DNA of 64,000 nucleotides. Origin: Costus lasius. Lineage: Eukaryota; Streptophyta; Magnoliopsida; Zingiberales; Costaceae. Positions within the stretch are counted from its first letter, which is position 1. Each line of letters starts with the position of its first letter. Made by a program: the position numbers and the translations under genes. Below, piece by piece: positions 38,801 through 50,800 of this stretch. The stretch spans positions 14,460,501 through 14,524,500 of the forward strand of contig CM050449.1 of the NCBI GenBank assembly GCA_027563935.2, read 5' to 3'. The notes under the pieces are model-generated. The model was not told the DNA's origin, ran no database searches, and worked only from the letters and a program-made list of their open reading frames with translations.

Positions 38801-41800
38801 TAGTACATAAACCCATCCTGTAAAATGGCTACACTCAGTTAGAATCCAAATGAAGCAGACTATAACTGGTAGTACTGTGATACTGTTAGATATCTATAAC
38901 ATCAAAGTTTATACCTGAAATAACAAAAGTCCGTAAATCATAGCAAGAAAGAGTAACATGAATAAAAACTAAAAAGGCAAATGAAAAAACAAAGATAGAG
39001 AGATGAGCTTTGGTAGGAGTTCAGCTTATGCCTACTGAATTTAAATGTGTACCTGTTAACCCAAATTTTGTATACTTGACAAGACAACATGATTAAGCAT
39101 AACATTTGACAAGACAACACGCTTAGGCAGTTAGGCATTTGAAAAAACACGAGTAGGCTTAAAATCAAGAAAGAAATTTTAAGTAAATTTTACTTGAGTG
39201 GTCAGAAGTGGCTGCTTGGTCTTCATGTGCAATTTAATCATTAATAAACGTTTAATTAGCAGTGTGTCATAATAAGTACATGTTGAAAAATATAGGTCTG
39301 TACCAGTTTGCCAATAAAGCATGTAAAGGTCTGATGGACCCTCAACTTAAACCATCCAAATTCAACAGCAGCAAGACCATCTTGAAATCTTGAATGCACC
39401 AAACAGCATTTACAGGTCTCAAGTGTACATGGCAATGACTAATTTTCTAGCTTTTGAATCATGTCTCTATAGATCGTTCAAGTTCTTACAGTCCCAATTT
39501 ATGTAAAGCTTGACTAAACTGTCTTACTCACCTTAGTTGTTTTCCAATTTTCAATTTTCCTTCAAATTATAAAATGTTAATTCTGCATTGAAGAATGCTA
39601 ACCATTGTAGATCTTCATATTTGGGATCACACATAAAGCAACATCAGATAGGGATTATGACATACTGCCAAACAGAAACATCTAAATAAACCCAAAGGGG
39701 GAGTTTAAGAGCCATTAGGCAACTAGAAAAGTCCAAGCAGAAATGAGGTAAGGGTTTCTGATACGGACCGGACTCAGTGGCGGGTCTACGTGCGACGCAA
39801 GCAGCTTGGGCCGGCCCAAGCCCAACCAAGGAATAAGGAGTGTGAGGATTTGGGGGAAAGGGTGTGAGGATGAAAGGGTGCGAGGCGAAAGAGTGTAAGG
39901 GTGAAAGGGTGTAAGAGAAAGGGTGTGAGGGTGAAAGAGTGTGAGAGAATGTATTTATATGGGGAGTGAGGGATAGAGAGGAGGGAAGTATCTTGTTATT
40001 ATCTTTGTGTGTTTGGGCTCTTTCGAGAGATAACTCGTCACCTTTGTGTGGCTTGAGGGAGGGTTCCATCTTGGAATCCTATCAATTGGTCCGACTTGCC
40101 GGATTCCTTGTGGGAGTCGACGCTGCTTGCTGATGGCGACGACACAATCGGATGCGAGGTTTGAGACGTTGGAGAAGACCGTCGGCGACTTGGTAGCCGC
40201 GGAGGAGCGACGTAGGGTGGAAAGCTCGGCGAGCGAAGAGGAGCGGTCCAAACTAAGGGAAGATTTGTCGGAGATGAAGGAGATGCTCTCCTCCCTCTTG
40301 AAGGGGAAACATCCGACAGGAGCTGAGGATCCGGCGCCCAGTGACCCTCGACCCCGCTGCCGACCCACGCGGAGCGATGTTAGGGCGGACGGCGACGAAT
40401 GGCAGGACGAGGAAGCCCGGCCACCTGGGGAGGAGGCGTGGCATCCGCCGCGAGCGCCTGGCTTGAATCCGACAATGGAGCGAGGCCCTCCCAGGGAGGG
40501 GGAACTGGCAGGCCATGCGCCGCGTGGAGCATCCCCCGCGGATGCATTTGGTATGGAGACTGAAGGGGCATAGTTCGAAGGCGAACGAACTAGACAAGTG
40601 CGACGAGGAGTGTGGGGCACTGGCACTAGCAGCACAGAGAGGGAAGGAGAGTGGTCTGGACTGAGAGGAAGGGAAGAAGGGGGCGACGGGCAGAAGGCAT
40701 GGTGCAGGCTGGTGGAGCTTCCGCTGTTTGACGGGTTGGATCAGCTGGGATGGATACTGCGAGCCGAACGGTATTTTAACCTGCAAGGGACATCCCTGCA
40801 TCACCGGATTCCCTTAGCTTTTGTGAGTATGGAGGGCGCGGCGGTCTATTGGTTCAGCTGGTTGAGAAGAATGGAACCGGATTTAACGTGGGAAGTGCTA
40901 AAAGAGGAGATGATTGAACGGTTCAGTGAGTGCGGAGCCGCAAACCCATATGAAATGTTGGCCTCCCTGAAGCAAGGATCCAAATCGGTTGGGGAATACA
41001 TTGAGGCCTTCGAAGGACTGGTGGCAAGGTTACCTCGGTTACCAGCCTCGCAATATTTGGGGTATTTTCTCAGTGGCCTCAATGAAGAGATACGGCGCTG
41101 GGTCCGAACGTCTGCCCCAACCACTATCAGAAGGGCTATTTTCTTAGCAAGGAACTTCGAAGGAGTGATAGCTGGAAAGGAACCTACGTCACATCAAAAC
41201 AGGAACACTGGAAGTGGCCGGGCAAGCTTCTCTTATTCACTTGGGCCCGTAGCCTCCCACCCGCAGACACGGGGAGGATGGAGCCGACAAGCGGCCTCTA
41301 GTGCTGAGCCGACAGAGGCCTCTAGGAAGAACAAGAGTGCTGGACCACTAGGGTCTGTAGGCAGTACCGCAGGGCCCTATAGTGCTCAACCGAAGGAAGA
41401 GGGACGTCGGGGGACTGAAGGACACAGCAATGACAGCAGACCCAAGGGCAGTCGCTTCCTCTCCAACCAGGATTTCAGATCCAAACTAGAGAAAGGTTTA
41501 TGTTTCCGTTGTGATCAGCCGTACAGCCCCATGCACCGTTGTGCGAATAAGAACCTAAGGATGATGATATTGGCGGAGGATGAGGAGGACACAACACCGG
41601 AAGATAGCGAGTTGGAGGTCCTAAATGGGGGCGAACCGGAGGTCTCTCTACACTCGATTGGAGGTATTTCGGGTCCACAGACCCTGAAACTGATAGGTCA
41701 CATCGGGGAGAAGGAGGTGGTAGTAATGATTGATAGTGGAACCACCCACAACTTTATTTCAGAACAATTGGTAAAGGAGAAGGGGTGGCGGGTGGAACCG

Positions 41801-44800
41801 ACCCCATGGTTCAAAGTGCAGTTAGGTGATGGGGGGAAGATTCAAACCCAGGGCAAATGTTCGCGACTGCAAATCAAGCTAGGAGCCCACACGGAAACAA
41901 TCGACGCGTATTTGTTTGGCTTGGGAGGGGTAGATCTCATATTGGGGGTAGCCTGGCTACGAACATTAGGGGAAGTAAAGGCAGACTGGGGCCAACTCTA
42001 TTTAAAGTTTCTTCGTAATGGCCAGGAGGCAGTTTTGCAGGGACATCCAACCCGAATTCGAGCGCAGTCTTCCTTTAAGGAGCTAACAAGAATGGCGGAG
42101 GTGGACGAATGGAGTTTGTTATGGGCAGAGGGTGGAGGAGATGACAACATGATTGATAACTCGCTGACCACAGAGCAAGGGGAGGAGTTGCTCCAGATCT
42201 TAGGGAGGTATGACAAGGTTTTTGCGGAGGCAAGCAATTTTCCCCCTCCCCGCGCTACGGATCATGCCATTGTGATCAAGGAGGGGGAGGGTCCGGTCAG
42301 CGTACCGCTACGCTCATAGTCAGAAGGACGAAATAACGTGGCTAGTGATAGAGATGCTAACAACAGGGGTCATCCAGCCTAGTTCGAGCCCCTATTCAAG
42401 TCCAGTTATCTTAGTAAGGAAAAAGGATGGCAGTTGGAGATTTTGTGTGGACTATCGCGCACTAAATGAGATCACAATTCTAGATAAATATCTCATACCG
42501 GTAATAGAGGAGTTGTTGGACGAACTGCAAGGGGCTTGTATTTCTCCAAAATTGATCTACGGGCGGGCTATCACCAAATACGGGTTCGCGCGGAAGACAT
42601 GCCAAAGACAGCATTCCGAACGCATGACGGCCACTACGAGTTCCTCGTTATGCCGTTTGGCCTCAAGAATGCGCCCTCAACTTTCCAAGCCACGATGAAT
42701 GACACCTTCCGACCATTTTTGGGTAAGTTTGTCCTAGTTTTCTTTGATGACATTTTGGTTTATAGCAGCACATGGGAGGAGCACCTGGCGCACCTAGTTC
42801 AGATACTGGAGACCTTAGAGGGGCAGAAATGGGTAGCCAACAGAAAGAAGTGTCAATTCGGGCGAACACAGGTGGAATATCTGGGGCACATAATTCAGCC
42901 CAGAACAGTGGCAATGGATCCCTGTAAGGTAGATGCTATCCACGGGTGGCCGACCCCGCATACAGCCAAGGGAGTTCGTGGGTTTTTAGGGCTGACAGGG
43001 TATTATCGTCGTTTTGTGCACAACTATGGCAAGATCGCGAGGCCGCTGACAGACTTGTTGAAGAAAGATGGGTTCAACTGGTCCGCAGACGCTCAGTGTG
43101 CTTTTGAGGAGCTGAAGATGATCATGACCACAACACCAGTGCTAGCCCTGCCAAACTTTCAAAAGCTATTCACAATTGAATGTGACGCGTCAGGTAAAGG
43201 TGCGGGGGCGGTGTTAATGCAAGAGGGACACCCGGTCGCATTTTTCAGTAAAGCCCTATCAGATCGAAACTTAGCGAAATTCACGTACAAGAAGGAACTT
43301 ATGGCATTGGTCCTAGCAGTACAACATTGGAGCCCCTACCTACTGGGGCGACATTTCAAGGTGTTGACAGACCAGAAGGCACTCAGGCATCTTCTACAAT
43401 AGCGGATCTCGACACCAGATCAACAACAGTGGCTGATCAAATTATTGGGGTACGATTATGAGGTGCTATACAAGGCAGGGAACACAAACCAGGCGGCCGA
43501 TGCTCTATCGAGGATTATGGGGGGCCCTGACTTATATTCTCTATCGACCTCGATTTGGCAGGACTTACCGTGGGTACTCGAAGACGCACAGGCAGACCTG
43601 GCTCTACAGCGGATCATGGAGCAGGTGTCCACCCATCCGCTGGCACACTACCCTTATAGAATTGACAGAGGCCGGCTTCTATACAAAAAGAGATTGGTAA
43701 TTCCAGCCACATCACCGTGGGTGCAACAGCTCAAGGAATTCCATTGTACCGCCTCTGGAGGGCATTCGGGGGCCTACCGCACCTATAAACGCATAGCAGG
43801 CAATGTCTACTGGCGTGGTATGAAGAAGGATGTATATGCATATGTAGCCGCGTGTGACGTGTGTCAACGGCAAAAATATCAGGCTACATCCCCTGCAGGT
43901 CTCTTGCAGCCGCTGCCCGTGCCGGAGGCGATTTGGGAGGATATTGCCATGGATTTTATCACTGGACTGTGTGGGGTCATTTTCGTTACATTGAGAATGT
44001 ATTATGACAGTTTCAAATCCACCTTAAATTAATAAGGCTTTTGTAAAATGGGTTCTGGCTTCCAATGAGCGCAAGCGCTCATTGTTAGTTACCCCTAAAA
44101 TTAGGGAACCTTTGATTAAGAGATCTATAATACGCAACAAAATAAAAGAGGGGAGTCAAACAATATCATTTATAAATATAATGAGAATACATGGTTTGAC
44201 ATGGCATATAAAAGATGAAAGAAAAGAGCTTTCATCAACTTGGATAATTTGTGTTCGTCGAGTGTTTAGTATTGCAACGTGTTGTCGGGTAATGTCTGGC
44301 CTAAGCAGTACAACGTTATATTGAGGAGCTACGCCACGATGGTAAACATCGACGTACGCACCTCCCAAACAATATTCCATCGTAATGCATCGGCGTGTCG
44401 GATATTGGATGACTTGAATTTGGGGGAAATTACTCGGCCTTGCGGCGTGCTGAGTAATTTGGATTTGGGACTTACCCGGCCTTGCGGCGTGTTAGATAAT
44501 TTGACTTGGAATTTTATCCGGTCTTGCGGCGCGTTAGATAATTTGACTTGGAATTTTATCCGGCCTTGCGGCGCGTTGGATGATCTGATTTGAAAATTTA
44601 TCCGGCCTTGCGGCGTGTTGGATAATTTGAATTTAGGATTTATCCGGCCTCGCGGCGTGCTGGATAATTTGGATTTGGGACATCACCCGGCCTCGCGGCG
44701 TGCTGGATAATTTGGAGTATTTATCCGGCCTTGCGGCGTGTTGGATAATTTGAATTTAGAGAAAATTTATCCGGCCTTGCGGCGTATTGGATAATTTGAA

Positions 44801-47800
44801 TTTAGGATTTATCCGGCCTCGCGGCGTGCTGGATAATTTGAATTATTTATCCGGCCTTGCGGCGTGTTGGATAATTTAATTTGGAATATTTATCCGGCCT
44901 TGCGGCGTGTTGGATAATTTATTTCAGAAAATTTATTAATTCTGTCTGGACAATCGCGACGTCACACTGAGGAATTACGCCTTGACGGTAAATGTCGACG
45001 TACGCCCCTGTCAAACGATATTTGGTCACGACGTGTCAAGACTTCGGGATAGTTTGATTTTTGGAGGTCAACATTTAGGCATGACTCGAGTCAAGGTCGA
45101 GTCGTTGCTTGAGCGGTCGGACCGAAGATAGATTTTGTTGCCAAATTTAAAGTTTAGCTTATACGCAACCTATTAAATTCTGGAGATTAGGAAGGTGATA
45201 CCGATGCCGCTATCATTATTATCTTATTTTATTTCCCTTAACATTATTATTATCATCACAATTCCTTTTTGTTGTTTCCCCCATTTTATTTCCGTCGCCG
45301 AAGATTAACTTTACTCTTCCACACGATTCTCTGCATCCGGCGAGAGGCTCGTGGGGGAAGCTTGGAGTCGTCGCGAGGAATCCACCAAAGGGCAGGGGAG
45401 TCGGTTTTCCCAGCGAAGACGCCGATGATTCCGGTGCAGGAGGCGGGTTCTGCGGGTTCGCCCATGTCCAGAAAGGAAGGAAAAGAAATCGGGGATCGGC
45501 ATTCATTTGCAGCTGGTGGTGGCAAGAGCTGATGAAGTCATCCCCTGCCACTTCATCAAAAAGGAAACACCGGTGAGGGGCGTTCATCTGAGCCAGAAGA
45601 GAGAAAACGGCGATCGCTGTTGAGAGATGATTGTTGGGGCAGCGACGAATTCCAGCTGAATAGCATCGGCAGAAGATGTCTGTGATGGAGTTGTGGATGG
45701 TGACGGCAACGAGAAATGGCTGCAGCCTGTATGGATTTGGATCTGATTTTGATCATGAAAGCGCAGGGGACGCGCGCGTTTTGTTTGAGGCTATGGTCGA
45801 AAATGAGGTTGGCTTTTCGATTATTGTTGCTATCATTGATGCTTTATGGCAGCGACTTCTGAGAATTTTTTTTTAGCCCACTTTACCTTCTTCATCCCCG
45901 CCTCGGTGCACTTCGTTCATCTCTTTTTTTAGGCTAAAAAGAAATCCCTCACGTTCGGATTTGAGTGCACGCGTGTATACTATTATTCCTTTATTCACTT
46001 ATCTGTTTATACGTTTTTTTTTATGTTCTCCGGGTGATTTGAACTTATCAATTTCAGAATTCCCCTTTGGCGGATCAAAGGAATCCTTCGTCGACTACTA
46101 GGGCTGGTCGTTCTTCCAACTTCCGGCGGCAGCCGCAGGGTTGGATCCTTCTCACATCTGAATCCGGTAGCAAATGCATTCGGGTCGGATCTATGATAAG
46201 TCCTTCTCAGGGCGTTGGCAGCAAAGTGGACGTAGGTCTTTAGCCAAGGATCCGCATATCTTCCTGATCTCTTCATCCCTTTCGCCATTTCTTATAACGG
46301 CTCCATTCTAGTTTTGGCAGGTCTTTTGAGTTCGAACTGGGGTGCCTGCGAAGCTTCTGGCGTGCGGAGGCGATCGGCGACTTTCAGGGTAAGGCTCATT
46401 TCCACGACCGCCTGTCAACCAGGCGGTTTTATCTCCCCCCGATCCCTTCTCCGGCTTCCCTTGACGCATCCCTTTTACTAACGCTCCCTTTTTTTTTTTT
46501 TTTTTTTTTTTTTTACAGTGGCGCCTCAAAGCAAAATCGGATCCAAGGCTTGGTGAGGCGGGAGTTTTCACTGAACAGGTCTTTTGGGAGATTCAGCGAG
46601 TGAGCATCTGTCCGCTGTATTCCATCTAAATAGTTGCTTCTCTTTTCATCTTGATGGATTTTAAATGTACAACTTATTTGCCATTCCCTTTCCTTAGCAA
46701 AAATCTCCTGGAAGGATCCAGGGTGGCACCGAACTCCCGCTGATGAGAACATTCTTCTTCTTCTGTGAGCTCAAGAGAAAAGTCAGGAGGACCTAAACAG
46801 GTATTTGTTCTTCGGCTCTTCAAATGTCAACTTCGTTTCTGTATTTCGTTCTATCTTTGTTTCTTTCTTCTCTCTTCTCTTCTCTCCTTTTTCTTTTTTT
46901 CTTTCCTTTCTTTTCCTCTTTTTCTTTTATTATTTATTTATTCTTATTTTTTTTTAGCAAATCTTCTCGATGTTCTCTCAGCCTATCCTTACTCTATTTC
47001 CTTCCCTTTTTTTGGTTTTGCCTCGCTCTATTCCACTTTTACCTGGCTTCTCTTGTTTTCAGGACATCTCAGTTTTTTTAGCTTTCAATCGTCTTCTTCC
47101 CTCTCTCGTAGCGTCATAGGATGCTCAGTGCATCTTGGGCCTCAGAAACAAAAGAGATGATGTGTATGTGCTTTTTGTGATGCCAGGGCACTTAGTGCGC
47201 CCATGAAGCCTAAGAAATCCGAGCGATCGAAGAAAAATGGTGTGTGCTTTCTGTGATGCCAGGTCGCTTAATGCGACCATGAAGCCTACGAAATCCAGAC
47301 AAAAAAAAAAATTTCTCTTACCTTATTCCACTCCCGTATTCTCCTTTCCTTTCCTGCTCCTTGCGATGTCTTCCCCCCCTTTTTCCTATGGTCTCCTCCT
47401 CCCCTTTTATAAGCTGCTGGTTCCCCCTCTTTCCCTTTTACCTTTTCATTTTTTTTTATTATATTTTCTGTGGACTCCTTTTTCTGCTCTTCCCTTTTTT
47501 TTAAAATTTTTCCTTGTCGGCCCTGAGCACCTCCTGCTTGCAGACCTCTCTTTTTTGTCTTTTCCTCCATTATTGGCCACTGCCAACGTTCCTTTCATTC
47601 TCTTCTTTTGGGCAGTGGCTGCCCCATATCCTGTGTCTTTAATGGCTGTATCTTCCCAGCCCCACTTTTCCAGTCTACTTCTCATAACTTTCTCAGATAC
47701 AACGCTACCCCTCAATCTTTTGCCTTCGAAACTATGTCCTCTTGCCCCCTTCTCAGCACTTCCCCTCAAACATAGCATCTGAATGCTTGAAGTATCAGTG

Positions 47801-50800
47801 AGGTTTATTACTATTTTTTCCTTTTTTTTTTTAGAGAGAAATAGGTTTATTACTTCTCATCATCATCTATTTCAAGTTCTTCCTCATCTTGTACAGCCTC
47901 ACCAGTGAACCACGAAACTGCATGCGGAATAATCTTGTCTTTAACTGTGGACCCAATCTCATAGTCTATTTCCATCTGACTTTGCAATTGCTCAGCAGTC
48001 TCTTCATCAGTATCTGCATTATCATCAGGTACTTGAGATGGATTAGAGAAATTAAAAAAGCTCTAGCGGTTTTCAGTCTTTGTTATGGGCTTGGCATTCT
48101 TTGAACCCTTCTTAGGTTTTTTTTTTTTTTTAAGAATCTTCTGAGTCAAACATTTTCCTGGAAACCATTCAATTTCGGTCTCAGTTGCTTTCTCTAAAAT
48201 AGGTTCCTTCTCGTCAATCATGTGATATATTTTGTCAAAACAGTGTTCTTGAAGTAAGGATTAGAATCGAAGAAAAACTCAAGTTTAAAACCCTTAAGAT
48301 TTTTCAAGTCTGGACCACTTTATATCCTTTAGATACTTGAGAGCTTCCTCATCACGCTCTTGGATCTCCTCATCCAGCACTTCATTTGTTTTCATAGCAT
48401 TAAGCCAAAAGCCAGGAACACCTTTCTCTTTGGTAGCTTTGTCATCAGCATGTGCGTCATAAGGAGATTCATCCTTAACGCTTTCAGCTTCAACAACACC
48501 ATTTACAATCTCATACCTCTTCGCATATAATGGCTCATAAAGCTTTTGGTATTTAGCTTCAAGTGCAGCCCTCTCCTCAAAAATTTGGCCTCAAGTTCAT
48601 CATGTTGCTTCTGAATCCCTCTTAAGAACTCGACGCGCTTTTTTTGAGAATATTCGCATGGTGAATTACTATTCTTCCCCTCGAACATAACATCTGAATG
48701 CTTGAAGTATCAGTGAGGTTTATTACTATTTTTCCCTCTCCCTTTTTTTAGGGAGAAATAGGTGTAATGCGTAGTGTATGTATAGGTCCAAGATGCCTGC
48801 CTTTTATCTGCTTGTTGTTCATGCTTTATAGTCATTATGGTCTTATTGTCTATGTCTACATTGTTTACATTGCATCGCTCTCCTCTTTACCGCTATCTAA
48901 TGGAATGTCGGTGTTTATTGGCTGATTTTAATTGACTTTTGGCGATACTCTCTTTTTATTTCCGGGTGGAATAAGTGGCCCAACAGACTGCCCCGCTCAC
49001 AAGGCAAGGAAGCTATTCTAGTGGTGGTGGATCGACTATCCAAGTACGCTCACTTCATTCTCATCCGCCACCCCCTTACGGCTAGCAAGGTGGCTGAGAT
49101 CTTCGTGCGTGAGATTGTGCGACTGCATGGAATACCGCGCACCATTGTTAGTGATCGTGATCCCATCTTTATCAGTCACTTCTGGCAGGAACTTTTTAGA
49201 TTGTGGGGTACTTCATTGAATATGAGTTCTGCCTACCACCCTGAGACGGACGGACAGTCGGAGGTACTCAACCGCTGTTTGGAAACTTATTTGCGCTGCT
49301 TCGCATCTGATCAACCTAGCACTTGGGCTCGTTGGCTACCGTGGGCGGAGTATTGGTACAATACTAGTTTTCATTCCGCCACGGACAATACACCATTTAC
49401 AGTGGTCTATGGGAGAGAACCCCCAGTGCTTCTGCGCTTTGCACTGGGGGAGTCACGCGTCGATTCCGTCGCTACCGAGCTTCAGGACCGAGATGAGATA
49501 CTCAGGCAGCTCAAGTACAATCTTGATAGAGCCCAACAACGGATGTGCAAATACGCCAATATCAAGCGCAAGGACATATCTTTTCAGGTGGGCGACATGG
49601 TATTTGTCAAGCTCCGACCCCATCGCCAGCAGTCTGTCGCCCGCAGAATCAGCGCGAAGTTGGCCGCTCGCTTCTACGGTCCCTTTCCGGTAACGCATCG
49701 GATTGGCGAGGTCGCGTACCGCTTAGCCTTGCCCCCGGAGGCACGTATCCATCCAGTATTTCACGCGTCACAACTTAAGAAAGCCATGGGTTCCTACGAC
49801 ATATTGACGCAGCTTCCGCCGGGTCTGGAGCCGGAGTCTTTACCCCTACCCATCCCGGAGGCCGTTCTAGCTCATCGCTCTATTCGCCGTGGACGCAGTT
49901 CCCTCCTTCAATGGCTGGTGCAATGGACTGGACAACCTTCTGAAGAAGCCACTTGGGAAGATGAAGTTATGATCCGCAACCAAATTCCGACGTTCGTCGC
50001 GAGTCTTGAGGACAAGACTGCTTCGGGTGGAGGGAGATCTGATACGGACCGGACCCAGTGGCGGGTCTACGTGCGACACAAGCAGCTTGGGCCGGCCCAA
50101 GCCCAACCAAGGAATGAGGAGTGTGAGGATTTGGGGGAAAGGGTGTGAGGATGAAAGGGTGCAAGGCGAAAGAGTGTGAGGGTGAAAGGTGTGAGAGAAT
50201 GTATTTATATGGGGAGTGAGGGATAGAGAGGAGGGAAGTATCTTGTTATTATCTTTGTGTGTTTGGGCTCTTTCGAGAGATAACTCGTCACCTTTGTGTG
50301 GCTTGAGGGAGGGTTCCATCTTGGAATCCTATCAGTTTCATATTTGGGCCCAGAACAACTGCCCAAAATGAATACAAGAGCCATGGAGAAGTAGCAGAGT
50401 ACTTTGAAGTTTGAATTATATCTAAATTGATGCAGTGGAAGAAAGGACAAGAGAATACAAAGTCAGATAGATGAAAAATTCCAATAATTACAATCTAAGT
50501 TCGTATTCTCACTGCAAATCCAGCCTCGAATAGGCTTTAAATCAAATAAGAAGCACAAAATACCAGTGATGTGTCAATGGTAAAATTACTCACTAGCCAC
50601 CGCATCACCAACTAATCAAGAACACTACTGCTAGCACCGCTACCGACTACATCGTTCTTCCAGCAGGAAAGAACTAGACTACCATGAGTTGAACTAATGA
50701 ATGATTAGAACGATGAAGTATGATGGGATTAGGCACTAAATTGTAGAGCTCATTTATATAAATCCACATATCACATCTCTTTTTAGTTGACCAATTGGAA

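Larger units (their letters stand above)
43970..48985. mobile_element. 5.0-kb TG...CA insertion, solo-LTR-like, nested in the gypsy integrase
   Basis: Starts TGTGGGGTCATT and ends GGCCCAACA, flanked by a perfect 5-bp duplication GACTG (43965-43969 and 48986-48990). Removing it and one duplication rejoins the gypsy integrase frame, so the ends are exact. TG...CA with 5 bp fits an LTR or LTR element, but I find no second copy of either end inside. The simplest reading is a solo LTR of very large size; a large derivative lacking coding capacity is the alternative. It contains the tandem array at 44430-44935, repeated spacers, a poly-T run at 46490-46514, a pyrimidine-rich tract (46800-47150), a 62-bp direct repeat (about 47160 and 47239) and a NAP1 retrocopy. 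Confidence 0.8.
39759..50334 (+). mobile_element. Ty3/gypsy LTR retrotransposon with chromodomain, full length but broken
   Basis: Both LTRs start TGATACGGACC and end CCTATCA. The element is flanked by the 5-bp duplication GTTTC (39754-39758 and 50335-50339). It lies in the 20.5-kb TPC1 intron, in opposite orientation to that gene. Order on the plus strand: LTR, primer site, gag, protease, reverse transcriptase, RNase H, integrase, chromodomain, polypurine tract, LTR. This is the Ty3/gypsy order. It is split inside integrase by the 5.0-kb insertion at 43970-48985; without that insertion it would be about 5.6 kb. Several nonsense and frameshift changes show that it is no longer active. Confidence 0.95.

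Noticed and set aside
40087..40106. A tRNA gene at the tRNA-like sequence
   Set aside because: Only about 20 bases match a tRNA 3' end and they abut an LTR. It is a primer site; no cloverleaf is present.
40253..40804. 183-codon minus-strand ORF opposite gypsy gag
   Set aside because: It mirrors the real gag frame on the plus strand, which has clear domains. A shadow ORF.
44430..44935. Regular repeats that could suggest a CRISPR array
   Set aside because: The spacers are themselves similar, unit length varies, and the array lies inside a plant LTR-type insertion. It is a tandem repeat.
46765..47782. Long Phe/Leu/Ser-rich ORFs
   Set aside because: They follow a pyrimidine-rich tract in the 5.0-kb insertion; products are low-complexity and match nothing.
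49910..50030. Host chromodomain gene
   Set aside because: The chromodomain-like segment is fused in frame to the gypsy integrase and ends at the LTR, as in chromodomain-bearing gypsy elements.
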